64,000 nucleotides of DNA from Oryzias latipes (lineage: Eukaryota > Chordata > Actinopteri > Beloniformes > Adrianichthyidae), in the NCBI RefSeq assembly GCF_002234675.1, contig NC_019877.2:4681041-4745040 (forward strand). Direction: 5' to 3'. Shown one piece after another: positions 12,561 to 27,000 of the stretch. Numbering within the stretch: the stretch's first letter is position 1; each line of letters opens with the position of its first letter. Under the pieces are notes generated by a model. That model was not told the DNA's origin. It did not search any database and saw only the letters and a program-made list of their open reading frames with translations. The translations under genes were made by a program, and so were the position numbers.

Positions 12561-13839
12561 GTTTTTCTTAATCTGACACGAAAGACAACAAAAAATTGTT
12601 TTTTAAAATAAAACTAAAATGATAGCTATGCTACATCTCCTTATGACTCAAATCTAACTTTTTTCTCTCATTTATCGGGGTCTAAAAAAATAAAAATAAC
12701 AATTGAAGACACTGCTGTAGTCCCTGACGCTGTTCACAGTCAAGTTTTCCTGATCTGTGTTTATATGATTTGTTACCACGACGTTTAACTAATCATTTTT
12801 ACAAAAAACAAACCAGGGAATACAGTTAAATATCTCACCAGCGTTCGAAATAAGCGGTCATCCTGTTGTCCGAGACGACCAGATTTCACGGAGGACAACC
12901 AAAAATGAACCTGATGGTTGTCCGTGTGACATCCTGGTCTTTTATTTAACACTTTGGTATTTTTCGACTATTTTTCAAAGTTTTTGGGAAACCGACCTCC
13001 GACTTTTTAAGATAAAACCGAGTGTACACGAACGATCTCGCGTGACTTCCGAACGAACCGAAGACATCGCAGAATGACAACATTGCACCTGCATGTCTTG
13101 TTTAAAAGATCAGGGATATGAGTCTTTACTGCTACTGCAGCACACAATGTAAACATTGTATCATTTACACAGGTGTTTATTTAAAATAGATGTTATATCA
13201 TATTATAACTTTTCATCACATATAAACATTACTTTATATTTGGAATGCTGTACTAGTCCCAAGTGTTCTAAATGTTAAAAATACTCATTAGGTTACAGTG
13301 TTGGTTAATGTAATCAAATTTCTGATATATTATAGGGTAAGATAAAGTATTTTCATTTGATCGTGACAGTATTTGATTTACATGGCAATACTTTGTGTAA
13401 CCAGATGCTTCAATATTTAGTAAAATGGTTGTTTTGAATATTTAAAGAGTTTTTTTAAATGTCCATCATAAGAGGCAGTTGATATTAGATGTATAGAAGA
13501 AATAAAGATGTAATTACTGACATCTGAGTAGGTTTTGTTGCTGTTGAATATTGGTATCAAAGGACAACCAAATATTACATTTTTTTTCCTTATTTCTAAC
13601 GCTGCTCACAGAATTTACATTTCCTAACTCCTCTCCTCCTTCTTTGCTGTGTAAACAATGTATTATCTCTTTGTTCCTTTTAAAAAGTTTATTATGACAT
13701 TTTGACATTTAATATGTCAAAATGATAGACCTGTTTATCCTGTACAGTATGCTTTCTAAGGAACCGAAAAAAAACTTTGATATCACTTGATAATTGCATC
13801 AAACATTATGAAATCTTTGGAAAACTTGGATAAATCCAT

Positions 13840-14395
13840 TCCACTCCAATCATCTTTTGATTTTTCTTATTTTTCAAATGGTTTATTTCAAGCAATCAAG
13901 GAATAATGCACAAAGCAATACAATACACATTCATACATTTTCAAAGTGTTTTTAGTGGTCTTTTAAATATGATTGCTGTTTTTAGCCAAATAAAAACCTG
14001 TGTAGTTTTCTAGGACATAGTTTCTGCAGAGTGGCAGGAGTTTTCTTCAGAAATTTGCTTCTCAATTGTGGGCGGGACCGTTGGTGCTAGATTTGGTGGT
14101 AGTTTGTGACAGAGTTTAGAGCCAGATTCTAGTTCAGACGAGGAAAACAACGACGTTTGTGGATCTAGTCGTCTACATTAGATTCACCAGAACGGACTCA
14201 TTGGCTTCGCTGAGCGTATTTTCTACACGATAAATACAATGTTTTTCAGACGGCCATTCTTTTTTGTCTGCTCCTGATTTACAACAATTGAAGTAGAGAA
14301 AATACTCAAATACAATCTTATCTTATCTATCTTAATACATGTCATTCATCATCAGAAAAAGCCATAAGAACACGTTTAAAACACCAAAACACCAT
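13840..14395. repeat. Recurrent dispersed repeat (family A), copy 3
   Basis: Has CTAGGACATAGTTTCTGCAG, ATTGTGGGCGGGACCGTTGG, TTCAGACGAGGAAAACAACG, GGATCTAGTCGTCTA and TTTTTTGTCTGCTCCTGA in the same order as the 430-1060 copy. It lies inside gpam intron 1. Confidence 0.75.
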
Positions 14396-15040
14396 GGCTG
14401 TGTCCAAATTCCCACCCTCTCCCTAACTACAAAAAATCTAAATAGTATGGGACTATTTAGTGCTTTGGATTTTAAAAGCAATTCAGACACCATTACTGCT
14501 TTTTTTTCCTAAACAGGAATATGACGTCACTGATGTCGCAACATGATACAAGCATTTTATGACAACTATTTGAAAATCCACAGTGTTCTGATGATTAAAA
14601 TGTTGATAGTTTATTAAAAAAAAAAATACATTTAAACACATTTTATTCTGCAACACTGTTCAGATGCAATGCATTGTGGTCTATATTCGCCAAATTCAGG
14701 GAGCAGTAATGCACACTGGTTTTTCACAGAGACTTCTGGGAAATTTGTAGGGGCCTGAATTTTGGACATTGGACTTTAGAGAAGATTTGTTTCCAAAGTC
14801 AGATGAGTAATCTTGTTTAATGTTTATAACATGAGTTTTAGTGATTTTTTTTTTAATTTTATTTTAACCCAAACACAAAGCAGCTTTTGACTTGTGAATA
14901 TAAAGAAATGTGCAGACTTCCTCCTTAAGTGGATGTCCAGGTACTTGAATATTTAAAATCCTGATATTCTGATTGTTTTTAACAGAGCGTCAGCAATTGA
15001 TGTGTGTGATCGAGCCGGAGTGGAAATTGAGGCCGAGACG

Positions 15041-18000
15041 ATGGAGCTGTCGGATGGCTTGTTGCTGCAAGTCAGCAGTGGAGAGCAGTGGTGCAGCCGC
15101 TGGAAGCACCCCGTTGAAGAGTCTGTAAGTCAACAACGTCAATTAACTCTCATAACGTCTTTCATCTGCCGCATCAGCAACATTCGTGTTAAAAGATGAA
15201 AGGCAATGGTCTCAAGTTCCCTTTGGTGTGCTATCTGTTTTTCTTAATTGCGTTTTTCTTCTTCTTGTGCGTCTGTTTGAAGGACCGCAGCACCAGCCCC
15301 TCAGTTCTGCGCTCGGTCGCCAGCTCCTGGAAGGACGGCCTGTTAAACAGAAAACGGCCCTTTGTGGGCCGATGCTGCTACTCCTGTACTCCACAAAGCT
15401 GGGTAAGATCACTCCACCATGGCTAATCTCTAATCTGAAATCAGTAACTAAATCAATTCTAAAAAAAAATCCATAGTTATGTTAAAAAAAAACGAAAAAA
15501 GTAACCAGAAACTATGAAAATAATGCATGGGAGCAAAAATGTGAAAGATCTGTGGTTTAAATTGATAAGATATAAGAAGACATTTAACACAAAGACCAAA
15601 CAAAAACTAATAAGTATCTTCTTTTCTTTGTAGGAACAGCTTTTCAATCCAAGCATCCCATCTCTGGGACTTCGCAATGTCATCTACATCAATGAGACGC
15701 ATACTAGGTAAACAGAAAGAATCTACTTCCTCCTGCAAAATGTCACTTCTAGAGGATTTCTCTTTAAAGTAAACCAAGAGCCTGGAAAGTGGAACAATAT
15801 TTTTTTTTTAAATGCAGCTGCTGGATCTTTAAACATCATCATAAATGGCGTTAAGTCCACAGGACGGCTGTGTGAAATAATGAAAGCAACAACAGTTGAA
15901 TAATTTAAAATGTTAATGAAGACCAAACATGCTCCCAGTGACGGATCTTCCATTTACATTTGGTAAAATGCCATAATATATCAATAGTAAAAGAGCTAAA
16001 CATGTTCAGGTGTTTGTTCTTTTTTAGTAAAGAAGATAATATATGCTAGTTTCTTTTTTGTTTTTTTGTTCATTTTGGATTAATTGTGGCCAAAAAAATA
16101 TTAATTATAAATAAATACATAAATAATTTAATTAATAATATTTATTAAAAATAAATTATTTATGTATTTTTATTTAATTAAAAAAACTTGCCAAATTTTC
16201 CTTTCATGGATTCTTTATGGTTAAGGTTTTCAAATCGTTTTTATAAGTGTTTTATTTGGGACTAGAATGTATTTTTTGTTCCAGGAACTCAAACACATCA
16301 TATATTTATTTTACTTCTCTCTGCTTCTACACCACCAAGTCGCTTCTGATTGGTTCCCTTGATCAACAGGGACGACCTTTTTGCTGTGTCATGGCTGTCT
16401 TCTATTTTTATTTATTTTTTTACCCCATGGGGATGGATGCTAACCATCTCTCATTAAATGGAAATACAGATGAGGATGTGTAAACTGTACAGCTGGGGTT
16501 ATTTCACCTGGTATATAGAATAAGTGCTGTAAAAATCTCCATATAAAAATACAGATAGCCTATTGAAGGCCATTTCTTTCTTTTCTTGACATAAAAAGAA
16601 GTAGAAACGGTTTTTCTTTACTTGAGAAAATGTCAATGTTTTATCAGACCGGTGCAGGATGGGTAACCAGCATAAAGTAGAAATACAGAGAAGCAATGCT
16701 TGATAATTACAACATTTTGCACATCTTTTTGTGTTCATCTGACAATATTACCCATGGACTAAAGAAACTTTCATTCACTGCTGCCATATATAAATATCAT
16801 TTGGCAATAAAAAGCAAACGATATTAGAAATTAAAATATTGTGGGGGAGAAAATTGTTGGTTATTTCAAAAAAGTGTAACTCATTAAAAATGTTAACTAA
16901 ACTTTACTGTGTCAGAAAGTTATAGTATAACATCAGACCAATCAAAAAATTATTATTATGTTTTTAGTACAGTTCTCCGGCTCCTGTAAACTAATTTCAT
17001 TTTCTCTCTCATTACTTGGTTGGTCGTCCTTTGACATACATTAGTGCAGTGTTTTTCAACCAGTGTGCCGCGGCACACTAGTGTGCCGTGGGAGATGGTC
17101 AAGTGCGCCGTGGAGAAATTGCCCTCATTAACTGATCTAAAAACATTTTCCATCTCCAGGAAATCAGCTCTTTGTTCATCCAAACAGGCCCTGATAAAAC
17201 ACTGAGTAGTTAGGAATATAAAAGATCTTAAAATTACTTTTTCTTTGTGTTTATTTAATTCTATTAAGGACATTTTGATAAGAATCACGGTACCGCGATT
17301 TAGCTGCAGCTATAACTGTGTAAGGAAAAGTCCCGCCCCTTTAACTGTCTCCGCCAATCATTCTTGAAGACTTAATCACATGTCATCAGTCTGACCAATC
17401 AGAAGTGGTTAAAGTCTTCACTTCCTTGTTCTTAATTCTGCTGATAAAGTCGCTCAGTTCTAACAAAAATACCAGCTAGAGCTCGTCTTTAGCTGGTGGT
17501 TCATCTCTTAGAAAAAAACAGCCGCAACTTCCTGCTTTTTCTGCCACAATTATCACAAAAATCCACGTGCGCGCGCGGGGGGGGGGGGGGGGGGGCTGTC
17601 GATCAATACAGACCATGAATTTCTGCTTCGTTTTTTTTGGATGCTGGTGTGCCGCGGGATTTTTGTCAGGGTTAAAGTGTGCCGTGGCTCAAAAAAGGTT
17701 GAAAAACACTGCATTAGTGTGTCAAAGCAAAGAGTCAATCAGCATAGATGAGCTGCCTTCAGGTCATTTGCATTGTTTGCTCTGATGTTCGTCATCTTCG
17801 CCCATTGATTTGATGGAGTTCAGGTCAGGCGAATCTGATGGTCAACCAGCATCATCGTGGTCATCAAAGCAGCGTTCTTTTAACGGTGTGGGCAGCTGCC
17901 AAGTCCTTCTGGAAAATAAAAATCAGCATCTTCATCATTGACTGTACATAAGAACTGGACTGCTGGACTCCTCCCCCTCACATTCCAAACAGGAAGTACC

Positions 18001-21000
18001 CACAAGCCAACATCCTATAGACTTCTATAGAGAAATAAACAGCCATTACTTATTCATTCTATTTGTTAAAAAAACATTTTTTGCTCTGCTACCTTATTTT
18101 TAAATGTTCTTGCTAATCTTCATTTGTTGTGCAAGTTATTGAAGTTATAAACTGGCCAATCAGATGTATCAGTAAAAGAATGTGGTGCCTTCTGGCCCAG
18201 ACATCCGACATTCAAAATTTCAGATTTCAAGTAGCCTGCTTTCAAGTGGGAGGGGCATGGATTTCTTCACTCCTGATTGGCCAGGATGATAGCCATAGAA
18301 ACATTGACTCAGACCGACGTGAAACAATCGTTGCTCACTGGCTCCAACATATCTCGTATCGTGAGAAAATGCAGACTCAATTGACTTCATTTGGTTAGAG
18401 CCAGAAGTAGACCATTTTCTATGGGTGATCTCACTCAGTCCAGTTCTCATTTACAGTCAAATATTTTCGTGCAGTTCGTCAGCAGAGGAACACGAGTTGA
18501 TCTAGAAGTTCTAGTCCTGTGTGTACTGTTGTTAAGTCTTGTGATGAAACATTTTTAGTGTATTGCATTTTTTTTCTCCATGTACCTTTATGAGATCTGG
18601 ATGATTCCACTGTTCTGCCTTGTTGGAGATTAGTTCATCCCAGTCCGACCTTCTGTGGCTGAAGGCAAATTTACTCTCACTAATGGAACAAACTTGTATT
18701 CTTTTCCGTTTAGTTTCTAATCTTTATCGCTGTGGGTTTCTTCCATCGCAGACAACGAGGCTGGTTGGCCCGCAGACTGAGTTATGTGCTGTTTGTCACA
18801 GAGAGGGACGTCCACAAGGACATGTTCACCAGGAACGTTGTTGACAATGTGTTGAACAGCAGCAGGTAGGTGTCAACGTGACATTTAAAGAGACTTTCAA
18901 AATATTTACAATCACTGCTGATTTTTCTTTTTGGGAGGAAAAAAAACCCCTCTGCAGGGCTGATGGGGAAAACCGCTTCTGAGGAAAAATGATAGTGATT
19001 CAGCTGTAGAGCCTAAGGGGAAGAAAGGAGGAAGCAAATGACATATTTGAGATGGTTGTTAAAAGCTCTGGTTTTATTGATGGCAGGGTGGAGACGGCTA
19101 TTCTAAAATCAGCTGCAGATGTGGAATCTGTCAAGCCGGGTTATGAGTACAAAGCTGTCAACAAAGTGAAGCAGAAAGCCAGGAACGTCCTCCAAGAGAT
19201 GGTGGCCAACATTTCTCCAGCTTTTATCAGGTGTCATTGCCTTTACATTCCCAGGAAATCGTCATTTGTTAATCTAGTGTGTGTGTAAATATAAAACCTT
19301 TTTTATTTTAACTCGATCTGGTTTAGGCTGACAGGGTGGGTTCTACTGAGGCTGTTTAATGGCTTCTTCTGGAGCATTCAGATCCATAAAGGACAGCTGG
19401 AAATGGTCAAGAAGGCAGCAACAGAGGTCAGTAGCAGCTAAACAGACAGCCCCGTTGGACATCTCATGCATATTCAGTGCACTTTTATGGTCATTTCTTA
19501 AGTTTTGACCAATCCTTATTGTTTTTTTTTTCTTCTTTTTTTCAGCAAAATGTACCCATGATCTTCCTCCCTGTTCACAAATCCCACATTGACTATCTGC
19601 TCATCACTCTAATTCTGTTCTGTCACAACATCAAAGCTCCACACATTGCTGCTGGAAACAACCTGAGCATCCCCGTCCTCAGGTAAGAAGACATCAGGCC
19701 TTTCAGGAAGTTTCATCTACAAGATACTTCAGATAAAAAATAGAACCTTTTTTATTTTATTTTTTCATTTTCATTTTTTTCAAGCTTATTTCTCATCTCA
19801 TATTGTAGTTACTTTTAAGACTAAAAGTATCTCAATAAGTTAAACATGTCATTTATAAAAAGAAATCAGAAATGACAAGATTTTCATAATTTTATATATT
19901 TTTGTAGCTTCAAAAATAAGTACAGTACTTTTAAAAGATTTCCTAAATTTTTTGTTTTTTTGTTTTATGTTCCTGCAGTGTCCTCATCCGAAAACTTGGC
20001 GGCTTCTTTATAAGGCGGAGAATGGAGGAGACGGAGGACGGGAAGAAGGATGTTTTGTACAGATCTCTTCTGCATTCTGTAAGACCTGCTTCTTTCTGTT
20101 CAGTGTCTTTTATTTATTTTTATTTTTAGATGGGGTCAATACTCGTCACACATTTAAAAAAAAACAAAAAACTTTTGACCATTTCTTTCTCTATATCTGC
20201 TGTTACATTCTGATCCCCCCCTCCCCCCATTATTCTTGCAACAAAATTAAGCATTTGTGTCAAGAATCCTTGGAAGAAATTGGTTGCATTTCTAATAGGT
20301 TTAGCAAAGCTTTAAGGCTAATTAAAAAAAAAATTTAAGCCAACTTTTGTAAAATTAATAATTACTCTATGTTCCTTTTCTGCTGTAACCAAGAATAAAA
20401 CTCTTGTTTTGCTAAGAATTTATATAAAATTTGGGTCCATTGGGTCAAAATGTGTCACTGAAGCATGTTGGCCTCCCTAATGAGAATATTAGTTATGTTC
20501 TTGTGTTGCTAACTTTTAATTGGTCCCACACATTTGTTGTATTTTAGGCCTAACCTCCTCAACCAAACATGAACATTTAAAACAGTTTCTAATAGGTTAA
20601 AAAAGGCATTCATTTAGCCTTGTTGACAATGTTGGAAATGAATAATAAAGTTACATTGAACAGAGTCTAGACCGCATTAATTCATTTGACAGCAATAAGG
20701 CAGTGAAACCCATCTGTACTTACTACAAAAAAACCTCAAGTGAAAAATCAAACCTTTTTGTAATTTCGGTGTGTTTCTCGCAGTACGTAGAGGAACTGAT
20801 GAAGCAGCAGCAGTTTTTGGAGGTTTACTTGGAAGGCACTCGCTCCCGCAGTGGAAAGCCGTCCACTGCTCGTGCTGGCATGCTGTCCATCGTTGTTGAC
20901 ACTTTGTGCACCGGCGCCATCGGAGACGTGCTGGTGGTGCCAGTTGGCATCTCCTATGATCGGATCATTGAGGGAAACTACAACAGTGAACAGCTGGTGA

Positions 21001-24000
21001 GCTTTCAGATGACTTTTGTCAGTCAGATGTCTCTGTACTTTGGGAAAATATGAGTTATGTTGAATCATTTTTTTCTTAGAGATATAAATCTTGGGTGTGT
21101 TGTCATAGATTCTTTTAATATTTTAATCTGGATACACTTTAACTTCTTAACTTCCTCATTCCTTAGGGAAAACCCAAGAAGAACGAGAGCTGGTGGGGAA
21201 TAGCATGTGGAGTTTTCCGAATGCTCCGAAAAAACTACGGTTGTGTTCGTGTTGATTTTAACCAACCATTTTCTCTAAAGGTATTTGATAACTTTATTAG
21301 AAAGTTTTTCTTTTAACTTATTTTACATCAGAGTTGTACCCTGCGGCAGGAAATTACACATGATTTTCAAATGATCTTAACCTTTCTGTCTGATTATGCA
21401 ATCATCGGAATCTGAAGCCAAGAAAAGCAGCTTTGCGCTACTTTTACGCACAGTTGCTTTTTTATCGCAACTATTTGGCCGTTAACACAATATAACCTGA
21501 TTCCAACAGATTCTAAAGCTGAGAAAAGCAACTTTGCGCTATTATGCGGAACTACTGAAAGAATTACGACGACTATCCTTTCACCGTTTAGGTAATTAGC
21601 ATAAACCAAAGAGATTCTGAAGCTGAGAATAGTATCTTTGCATATCGACACAAAGCTGCTTTTCTCATCCTTTAGAATCAGTTTGAACTACGTTAATTGC
21701 GTTAAAGGTTGAAGAGTTAGGATAACTCAAAGAACATCAACACTTCATCTACTGAGTTAAAGGGTTAATTGCAGGGGTTTTCTTATGGTTTAAAAATTAA
21801 AATGGATTTTATAATTAATGTTTTTTAGTTCTATTAAACTTTAAAAATGTTTTTATGACTCAGAGGTTCTGGAAAATCCCCACAAAGATTAATTTTTTTG
21901 GGTTTGTTCATCTGCAGGAGTACCTGGACACCCAGAGAAACCGTCATCTTCCACCACCGCTATCCCTGGAGAACACTTTGATGCCCACCATTATCTCTGA
22001 ACAGTGAGTGTCTGAGCGTGAGGGATCTCCTCAGCCCAGATGTTCCTCAGTGTTAAAGGCGACAGGGTTCATGGACCGGCTGGCCTCGCCCTTCCTGCTG
22101 CCTCACAGCAGTGTCGGTCATCTGACATCGGAGAACGGGTCTTGATTTTCCTGCTGGCGGGGGTCATTTTAGTTCAGAGCTGTCCCTTTAATAAAGCGAC
22201 GACGCTTCAAGGGTGTTTTCTCTGGAGCAGCTGCTCTCTCTGGGGTTGCACACTCCAACCGGCTATTATCAGAGGGGAATAAAAAGAACAGCACTTCTTT
22301 CTGGCCTTGAATACCAATTCAACACTTGCAGCCTTTTCTGGTCCTTGAATGTGGTTTTAGGTTTGAGATAGGCTGAAGCACAAGGCTGTGATCCTGGAAA
22401 TAAAAAATAAAAGCAGCTTTAGGATTTCATTCTTTTTAAAATTAATGTTGACATGTGGAAAATGTTATCTCCATGCTGGATTAGTGTTTGTTTAAGTGAC
22501 TTCTGGTGGAGAAAGGTCAATTCTGTCTAGACTTGTAATCTTTGATGCATCAGAATCCCAATGAAACACAGATTGTCAGTTTCCTGTTTCGTAACTCATC
22601 ATTCACCTTCTTTCCCACCCAGTTTCCAGCCAGAAATGTGTTTGAGTAAAGTGGTTGCCGGTAACTGCACGCCCTCAAACCTGCTGTTTTGAAATCAATT
22701 CCAAATAATCAGTTGAAAATGTTTATTTTTCCTCATACTTGTGGTATTTAGACCTAAATCTTATGTCTGCTTTACGGGGTGGAGTGTTCTTTAGTCAAAA
22801 TATGCAACAAAGAAAAAGATAAAAACCTTTTAGGTTGAATCTAAATTAGTTTTAAGTCAATATCAGTCACTTTTTGTAGTGGGAATGATCATAATTGGTA
22901 CTCTAATTATGATGTGCAGCAAGCCTTAATTGCAAAATCCAGAGTGTTTTGGCATTTTTTCTTTCTTACTGAGCCGTTAGTGAACACTTAAAAACTCAAC
23001 AAAATTCGTACGCACCTTTTACCACGTAAAAAAACCAACCGATTTTTCGACATAGCGATAGACCGCCACCCAAATATGATGACCTCACAACGGGCAAACC
23101 TGTAAAAAAAAGAAAAAAAAGAATGCTGCCAACATTTCTTATGAGGCTCCAAAATTTTTTAAACCACATAATGAAATAAAACACAAAGAAGTTTTAAAAT
23201 TATTATGGGATGGCCACAGCAATGTTTTGGCTATGTGTGATATTTTGCGATTTTTGGCTTTGACGTCATGAAGAAGCCACCATTTTTATATTTATATAAC
23301 TGGTATAATGCTGCTCGCAGCTTTAATTAATCTTATTTTTAAAGTCCACTTATTGCGTTGATATTTCAACATAAGCAACTAAAAGGTGGCTCACTATCTA
23401 TACTTTTTATCCATCACAGAAATAAATAAAGAATAAAGAAAGAAAAAAAGAATAAAAGGAACAAAAAAAGCAATGGCCTGTTTTTGTCTTCAAATTAAAA
23501 GCTTTGATAAATCAGGTTTTGTTGTGGTTTGGTTTCCAGGCCGGAGCTGTTTGAAGGGCAGGAAGAAGAACAGGCCGACAGAGAACTGCCTGAAGAGATC
23601 TATCGACGACAGCTCATCAACAACCTGGCCAAGCACGTGCTCTTCAGTGAGAAACCTACACACTCTCCACCTGCTTCAAACAATATTCACGCCTAAACCA
23701 GTCGCTTTAATTCACACACATCTAGTCATCGTCCTGCACTGACTTGGACTACCTGAAGGTTGAAGGTTCGACTCCGGTTAACATAAACTAGTGATGAATA
23801 CTCATCATATTGAAGCTATAACAACCATTTTGAAAGAAAGTAATTTTTAACTACATTTTTTATATAGAGATATGAATTGCATTATCAAAAATAAAGGTAC
23901 AGTCACCAAACTTTCTTACATGACTAATTATCACCCATTTTGCTAGTTAATAGATTTTTTTCTAGTTGGTAGTTGATCTATTTTTGCTTAATTATCTAAG

Positions 24001-27000
24001 CTTCCTCACAGAAGTGCTCTTTTTAAGTGTTCAACCATAAAATAAAGTGAATGAAAAACAAATATAAAAAAACCTTGAACTGTTTATTACATTTTTTTAA
24101 ATGTTTTACAAATGTATCAGGCCAGTATCTGCAAATGTTTGTAATCAAATGAATTGGATTGGGGCCAAAAAAACTTGATCAGGCTTAACTACCCTCTTGA
24201 CCGTAAAACTTTACAAAATAGGAGAAAGCTATAAGTTTAAATTTCCAAACATCAAGCACAAAACCATAACCTGAAGAAGCCTCCTGATAAGAAACGTCTG
24301 ACTTCTTAACCAAACTTTAGTTGTGGTTAACTTACTATTTTCTTTCTTCACTTATTAAGATCTCAGTAAATAATCTACAATTACTTTTCATTGAAAGCAC
24401 TGGAGGTCATTTTTATTTCCTTCTGCTCTGAGCACAACAGTCTCCTTTCATCCTCTGCTTAAAGGTGCTCCTGTTCACCAGGAAAGCACCAATGAAACGC
24501 TATCCTCCTTTCTTCCATTAGCTGAAATCCAACACACAGCGCAGCATCAGCCCATCTGCATCCGTCAGGGCGCTTTGCCCCCGAGTAACACGGAAAACAA
24601 ACCAGTTCTTCCCAGCTCATTCAGCTGCATTCTCCTACAGCCGGCTTTTTCCTTTTTTTTTTTTCTTTCTCTCTACACGCAGCCAATTACAGAGCCTTCT
24701 GCTGGATGGCATGTTGTTTTCAGCCAATAGGGAGAGGGGGAGGATGGAAGCCTGAGAGAGGAAGAATGCAGTACCGGTTTAGGTGTACAATAATCTTTCG
24801 GAACTCAGGGACGCACTGTGCTTGAGATGTCCTCCAGTAACCTTTCTACTAAAAGCCTGGCTTTTTATCAACCCAATGTGCGTCCATTTCCGGTTAAATC
24901 AGTAAAACATTTTGGTAAAGAATGGTCCTACATGAATACATTTTGTGACTAGATAGAACACTACAATTGTTTTTTATCTTTCTGTGTAAAAGCAGATGAC
25001 ACAAGGGACTTTTATTAACAATTAAAATGTTAATTTCTTTATTCATCTTCATCCAACGTTACATTAAACATATTAAATCTAAAAACAGTTCATTCCTGAT
25101 CTATCATTGCATCACAGTTTGTTTCTCATCTCCCCTCAGCGGCTAACAAGTCGTCCTCGATCATGTCTACTCACATCGTGGCCTGCCTGCTGCTGTACAG
25201 ACACCGACAGGTAAGAAAGGCGTTTTCTTTTGTCATCCTCCGCCCACACATCCAGTGTAATATTTTCTTTATGCCTGCCTGTGCAGAACTTATAGCTGAT
25301 GCGTTTCTCCTGCCTGAAGGTGACTTCATGGTGGACAAAAACTGCTGCCTTCTAAGACAGTGTGTGCAAAATAAACTGCATAAGTAAGGCTTTCCAGAAG
25401 ATGTTGCTGCATTTCTTTTTTCTAAAGTGTTCCCAGTGGTCTTATGATAATGCTTTTTTTTTTTCCTGTAATGTTTTTAGAACATAGTTTCTGCAGAGCG
25501 CCAGGAGTTCATTAGAACTATGCCTCTATAAGTTGTGGGCAGGACTGTTGGCACAAAGAAAGGTGCATTTCTATCGAACTCCTGCCGCTCTGCAGAAACT
25601 ATGTTTTAGAAAACAATCAGGTTTTTTGGGGGAATTTTAGCCCAAAACGGCGTAAATGATAATTAAAAGACCACTGAGAACGCTTTGAAAATAGATCAAA
25701 AGATGATCAGAGTGGGTCTTAAAGTAAAAAAAAAAAAAGACAATTATTATAACTGAACAAAAGGAAGCCATAAAATACATTTTATAGACGGATCTTTTTT
25801 AAAAATAAAGTTAAAATATTCAAAGTGATTCATAGCACAACATTATTTAGCAAACTGCCTCAGAACATTGTCTTTCTTTTAAATCTATGTGATTTATTCT
25901 TAGAAATAATTCATGCTTTCTTATGTAACCTTATCCTTAATGTAGTATGTGACCTTATTTTGGATTAGATGTGTTTACAGGATTTAATTTTTTCAGGATA
26001 AGATCAAATTGTTGGCGTGAATGTAAACAATAGCTTGTCTCATTTTCTGAGATATCCAGCCTTTCAAGGTCATGAGGCTCTGAGATACAAAATGTTTCTG
26101 CATAGAAGCTGAAATCTGACCTATTTCTGCATTTAGATGTCCCTTATTTTGTTTCCTACTTTCTTTTTCCCCCACCATTTTTTCAAACCTTTGTAACTGT
26201 GGTCTGCTGCCCTCTACAGGCGCTTTGCTGCCACTACATGAACAGGGAAAACAGTTTATCATGAAAATGTTACAGTGGTCTTATTTTGAAAGATTAATTC
26301 ATTTAAATATGGTTTATGTTTGAAAATTAAATTGTTGATCTTCACGCATCCTCCAGGGTGTGGTGCTTTCCAAGCTGGTGGAAGACTTCTTCAACATGAA
26401 GGAGGAGATCTTGTCTCGGGACTTTGACCTGGGCTTCTCGGGGAACTCTGAGGACGTGGTCATGCGGGCCCTCCACCTCCTGGAAAACTGCATCAATGTA
26501 ACCAGCAGCTCCAGCGGCAACGGCGAGTTTACCATCGCACCGGGCCAAACGGTGCCGGCGCTGTTTGAGCTCAACTTCTACAGCAACTGCCTCTTTCACG
26601 TCTTTATTTCTGACGCAGTTATTGGTGAGTTGAACAAATCGGATTCAAAAACACATTTTGTATTACTACTTTCTTTTGTGTTTTAAATTCACACACTTTT
26701 CTTCATTTTTGCCTCCAGCCTGCAGCATCCTGTCTCTGCAGAGGGAGCTAAAGTTGGAGTCCAATTCTCATAACCTGAACGAAGATCCTTATGTCTTCCC
26801 CCTGGGTCAGGAGAGGCTCATACGCAAAGCTGCTGGGCTTGCTCATTTTCTCATAAATGAGGTGGCCGTAGCACCAGTAAGTCCTTGAACCCTGTCGCCC
26901 CTTGCCCCCAGGCTGCTGACGGGTAGCGGTACAGAGCCACAGAGAAATAAAACACGACCTACATTTTCTTTTTGGAAAACTACATCCGACTCTTACTTGA

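Larger units (their letters stand above)
11301..14985 (+). other. gpam: gpam intron 1
   Basis: A 3.7-kb intron running from the exon 1 donor (gtaagc) to the acceptor tttttaacag. It is A/T-rich and has no exon-like reading frame. It contains a partial family A fragment (about 12470-12560) and a longer family A copy (about 13840-14395). Confidence 0.7.
11289..15000 (+). promoter_or_regulatory. gpam: Upstream ORF spliced across gpam exons 1 and 2
   Basis: The ATG at 11289 reads MKLK to the exon 1 donor and continues in exon 2 (from 14986) as SVSN, then stops at 14998-15000. The result is an eight-codon upstream ORF. The A of that stop is also the A of a second upstream ATG at 15000, which opens a frame overlapping the gpam start at 15041. 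Such leaders can damp translation; whether these do is unknown. Confidence 0.4.
15708..18751 (+). other. gpam: gpam intron 4, loaded with transposons
   Basis: A 3-kb intron between the exons ending ACTAG|gtaaac and starting gcag|ACAACG. It contains an A/T palindrome (16113-16169), a complete hAT-type element (17047-17711) and a MITE with terminal inverted repeats (17938-18460). No further exon was found. Confidence 0.8.
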
